Below are positions 5,074-6,757 of a stretch of DNA of 6,757 nucleotides, in pieces (position 1 is the stretch's first letter; each line of letters begins with the position of its first letter). Position numbers and translations under genes: made by a program. Origin of the DNA: Phycisphaeraceae bacterium (GTDB lineage: Bacteria; Planctomycetota; Phycisphaerae; Phycisphaerales; UBA1924). The notes below the pieces were generated by a model. The model saw only the letters and a program-made list of their open reading frames with translations. It did no database searches and was not told the origin of the DNA. The DNA is taken from assembly GCA_009827205.1 (NCBI GenBank), contig WUAK01000152.1, positions 1-6,757 on the forward strand. The letters run 5' to 3'.

Positions 5074-6597
5074 TTACTCCTCGACCTTATAAAGCGAGGG
5101 GTGGTTCATCACGTAGTCTGTGCCCGCGTGCTCTGGTTCGAGGGCGCGAGTCGCAGATGATTCGTGGTGGGTGCCCCCGTTGTCGATGCCGTCGCGCCCG
5201 ACGCCGTAGAGGATGTACGTCCTGCCGAACTCGTCTGGCTCTTCGAGGCGTTTGTAGTTCCAGAGTTCGCCATCTGGGGCGAACCAGTCGATGGGCACTT
5301 CTTCGATGTACTCCGGAACAAGATCGGCCAGTTCACGAGGGGGTCCACCGTGCTCGAATCTGTATAGCTCGATCGCGACAAGCAACTCATGACCAGGCTC
5401 TCGAAGTTCGAGATGATCGAACCCAATAAGGAATGTTCGGATCGAGATCATCTCAAGAAACCGGTCCATCACAGGTAGAGCTTCATCATAGAGAGGTATT
5501 ATCCCACTACCTTCTTTGGCTTTGATCTCTGGCCTATTCGACGGCGGCATCATCGCGATGCGCTCAAGCGCGGCGTACCGCTCCTCGTAGCCGCGGCGAA
5601 CCGTCCGCCAACGCGGCATCGTGATTGCCTTGAGGTTGTTCGTCCAGTGGTGAGGCTCATCCCACTTGAATCGGATGCCCATCATGCTGGTGACGACCAC
5701 ACGCCCGTTCTGATCAAACACCTCCTGCATTTGATCGAGAAACACCAACTGATCTGCTTCATACACCACAGACTTGGGCGCGCCGTTCTTGAGTTCATTT
5801 TCTAAATCAAGTAAGCGAGCAGCATACTCAGCTGGTATCCGCTGTTTGACAAGATCCTCCCGCAACGCTGTCGACACATTATCTTGAATTGCAATCCCAG
5901 CAAGCGAACCGATCATGCCCGGCTGATACCTCAGCGCCCGACCGATGGCCAAACCGTGACCGTACGACCTGAGATACTCTTCCCAGTCGCTTCGGTCACG
6001 ACAGAGCATCATCTTCGCACGGATGCCCCTAGACAGGCTTCGTGCCAGACTCATCATTCTCTGATAAGGCATCATCCCACTGTCGAGTGAGCTATCTGGC
6101 CATTCTGCGATAAACACATCAGAAGACACCAACCGGTCAAGTTCTGCGGTGATACCTAGCTCATCAAACATACCGATCGTTTCGAGCGCCCAGTCAGTCG
6201 TGACATCCATCAGACGATCTGCTTCTTCATCTGATTCTACATATAGATCTAGATAGGACTCACGTGTGTAATCTGGTGAGATTAACACCAAATAAAAGGA
6301 ATAGTCTGGCCGCCCCTGATACTCCGCCTTCTCGTCGTAGTACGACTCGACATGCTCCTTGTGAGCCTCACAAGCTCGCACAAGCGCATCCCAGCCGTTC
6401 GGACCCGTGCCAGGCTGCCAGGCCTCGGCGATCTCTCGGATCTGTGCGCCAAAGTTCTCCTGGATCGCCGGCTTGGACGACTTCGCGTAGTACACCTCAA
6501 GCCCCACCCACCCGGCGGTGAGCAGCACGATCACAATAGCCGTCGTCAGGATCGGGCGGAACCTGCCCGGCCTGCGTTGAAATTCTAATACTCGCAT
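5074..6597 (-). CDS. Single-pass membrane protein with GspG-like C-terminal module (first complete paralogue)
   Basis: This uncharacterised 507-residue protein is collinear with the next gene downstream. In residues 11-38, 23 of 28 positions match the paralogue (GRFRPILTT, then the hydrophobic segment to about 37), predicting an inner-membrane anchor with the body outside the cytoplasm. The body is acidic and largely helical by eye; shared landmarks include the HWTNN...MPRW motif (317-330). Residues 405-475 carry the GspG-like module: a LLVAIELYRFEHGGPP start, DLVPEYIEEVP, a WNYK strand and YILYGVGRDGIDNGG (461-475), at the same residue number as in the paralogue. GTDYVM (492-497) marks the tail. 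The ATG at 6597 is the only reasonable start but lacks a clear Shine-Dalgarno site; it lies 20 bases after the stop of another family member. The final Glu-Glu codons form the ribosome binding site of the downstream gene. Role unknown; an envelope protein is likely. Confidence 0.88.
   Translation of the reverse strand: MRVLEFQRRPGRFRPILTTAIVIVLLTAGWVGLEVYYAKSSKPAIQENFGAQIREIAEAWQPGTGPNGWDALVRACEAHKEHVESYYDEKAEYQGRPDYSFYLVLISPDYTRESYLDLYVESDEEADRLMDVTTDWALETIGMFDELGITAELDRLVSSDVFIAEWPDSSLDSGMMPYQRMMSLARSLSRGIRAKMMLCRDRSDWEEYLRSYGHGLAIGRALRYQPGMIGSLAGIAIQDNVSTALREDLVKQRIPAEYAARLLDLENELKNGAPKSVVYEADQLVFLDQMQEVFDQNGRVVVTSMMGIRFKWDEPHHWTNNLKAITMPRWRTVRRGYEERYAALERIAMMPPSNRPEIKAKEGSGIIPLYDEALPVMDRFLEMISIRTFLIGFDHLELREPGHELLVAIELYRFEHGGPPRELADLVPEYIEEVPIDWFAPDGELWNYKRLEEPDEFGRTYILYGVGRDGIDNGGTHHESSATRALEPEHAGTDYVMNHPSLYKVEE
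5077..5082 (-). promoter_or_regulatory. Shine-Dalgarno site embedded in upstream coding end
   Basis: The minus strand reads GAGGAG, the last two sense codons (Glu-Glu) of the 5074-6597 gene, followed by TAA, CA and a GTG start at 5071. The five-base spacing decides the GTG start and indicates coupled translation of the two paralogues. Confidence 0.75.
6494..6570 (-). repeat. Anchor-encoding direct repeat, copy in 5074-6597 gene
   Basis: Partner of 4974-5050 at a constant offset of 1520 bases, 68 of 77 columns identical. It encodes the matching arginine-rich cap and membrane segment of the first complete paralogue. Confidence 0.8.
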
Positions 6598-6617
6598 TGC
6601 AGACAGTATAGTGAACG

Positions 6618-6757
6618 CTACTCGTCGCTCAGGTAGTTGATGATGTAGTCCGTGCCCGGGGCGCCGCTCTGCAAAGCCCCCACCCGGTTGCTCTCGTGCG
6701 GCTGACCCTCATTGTCTTCACCATCGGCGCCAATGGAGGAGAGCAGGTAGTCCCTCC
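6618..6757 (-). CDS. GspG-like C-terminal end of a third paralogue (5' part outside window)
   Basis: Reading the minus strand from the right edge, an open frame of 45 codons runs to a TAG at 6618-6620. It encodes DYLLSSIGADGEDNEG, then HESN, then PGTDYIINYLSDE at the end. These align with YILYGVGRDGIDNGG / HESS / AGTDYVMN in the next gene downstream and with the equivalent end of the gene after that. It is therefore the C-terminus of another member of the same family, in the same orientation, 20 bases ahead of the next start. Whether it also has the shared membrane anchor cannot be seen. It was found by comparing family tails, because the fragment has no start codon in the window. Confidence 0.85.
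   Translation of the reverse strand, partial: RDYLLSSIGADGEDNEGQPHESNRVGALQSGAPGTDYIINYLSDE

Noticed and set aside
3536..6597. The membrane paralogues as type IV pseudopilins or DUF1559 proteins
   Set aside because: The N-terminal hydrophobic segment lacks a prepilin peptidase site and the Glu at position 5 of mature pilins, and the proteins are two to three times longer than GspG; only the C-terminal module is similar.
6598..6617. TATACT -10-like hexamer just before the first complete paralogue
   Set aside because: It lies within 20 bases of the start codon and no matching -35 is seen; the preceding family member is only 20 bases away, so readthrough is simpler.

Overview
The window looks like a chromosomal segment of a planctomycete-type bacterium, perhaps of the Phycisphaerae. 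This placement is an inference from the protein style: a metallophosphoesterase ending in an NGAVSGGWW-type tail, and long single-pass membrane proteins with a GspG-like 'YSVG.DG.DNGG' C-terminus. Mixed base composition and patchy Shine-Dalgarno sites fit too. No rRNA, tRNA, CRISPR array, insertion sequence or complete phage-like element is visible.

Layout from left to right. Positions 2-547 (+) hold the C-terminal 181 residues of a calcineurin-like metallophosphoesterase cut by the window edge. It converges, with 16 bases between stops, on a minus-strand block filling the rest of the window. In transcription order (right to left) that block is: the last 45 residues of a GspG-like protein (6618-6757); a complete 507-residue membrane protein (5074-6597); its 511-residue paralogue (3536-5071), whose start lies two bases past the previous stop; a 116-base leader; the catalytic large subunit of an adenosylcobalamin-dependent acyl-CoA mutase (1671-3419); and an unrecognised exported protein (564-1616).

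Two points deserve attention. First, the mutase would be labelled 'methylmalonyl-CoA mutase' by homology, but its two substrate-discriminating residues are Phe75 and Gln199. That is the isobutyryl-CoA mutase pair, not the Tyr/Arg pair of methylmalonyl-CoA mutase. It also lacks a B12-binding domain and carries an acidic insertion of about 30 residues. Second, there is a tandem family of at least three paralogous membrane proteins that share a membrane anchor, a GspG-like C-terminal module and a terminal G(T/S)DY tail. Their middles have diverged strongly, yet the DNA encoding the anchor remains about 88% identical in the two complete copies, which suggests gene conversion or module exchange.

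The mutase and the membrane-protein array share a strand but have no evident functional link. The mutase has its own leader and strong ribosome binding site and may be transcribed separately. I see no convincing new multi-gene system here; the novelty lies in the uncharacterised paralogue family and the likely misassigned mutase specificity.
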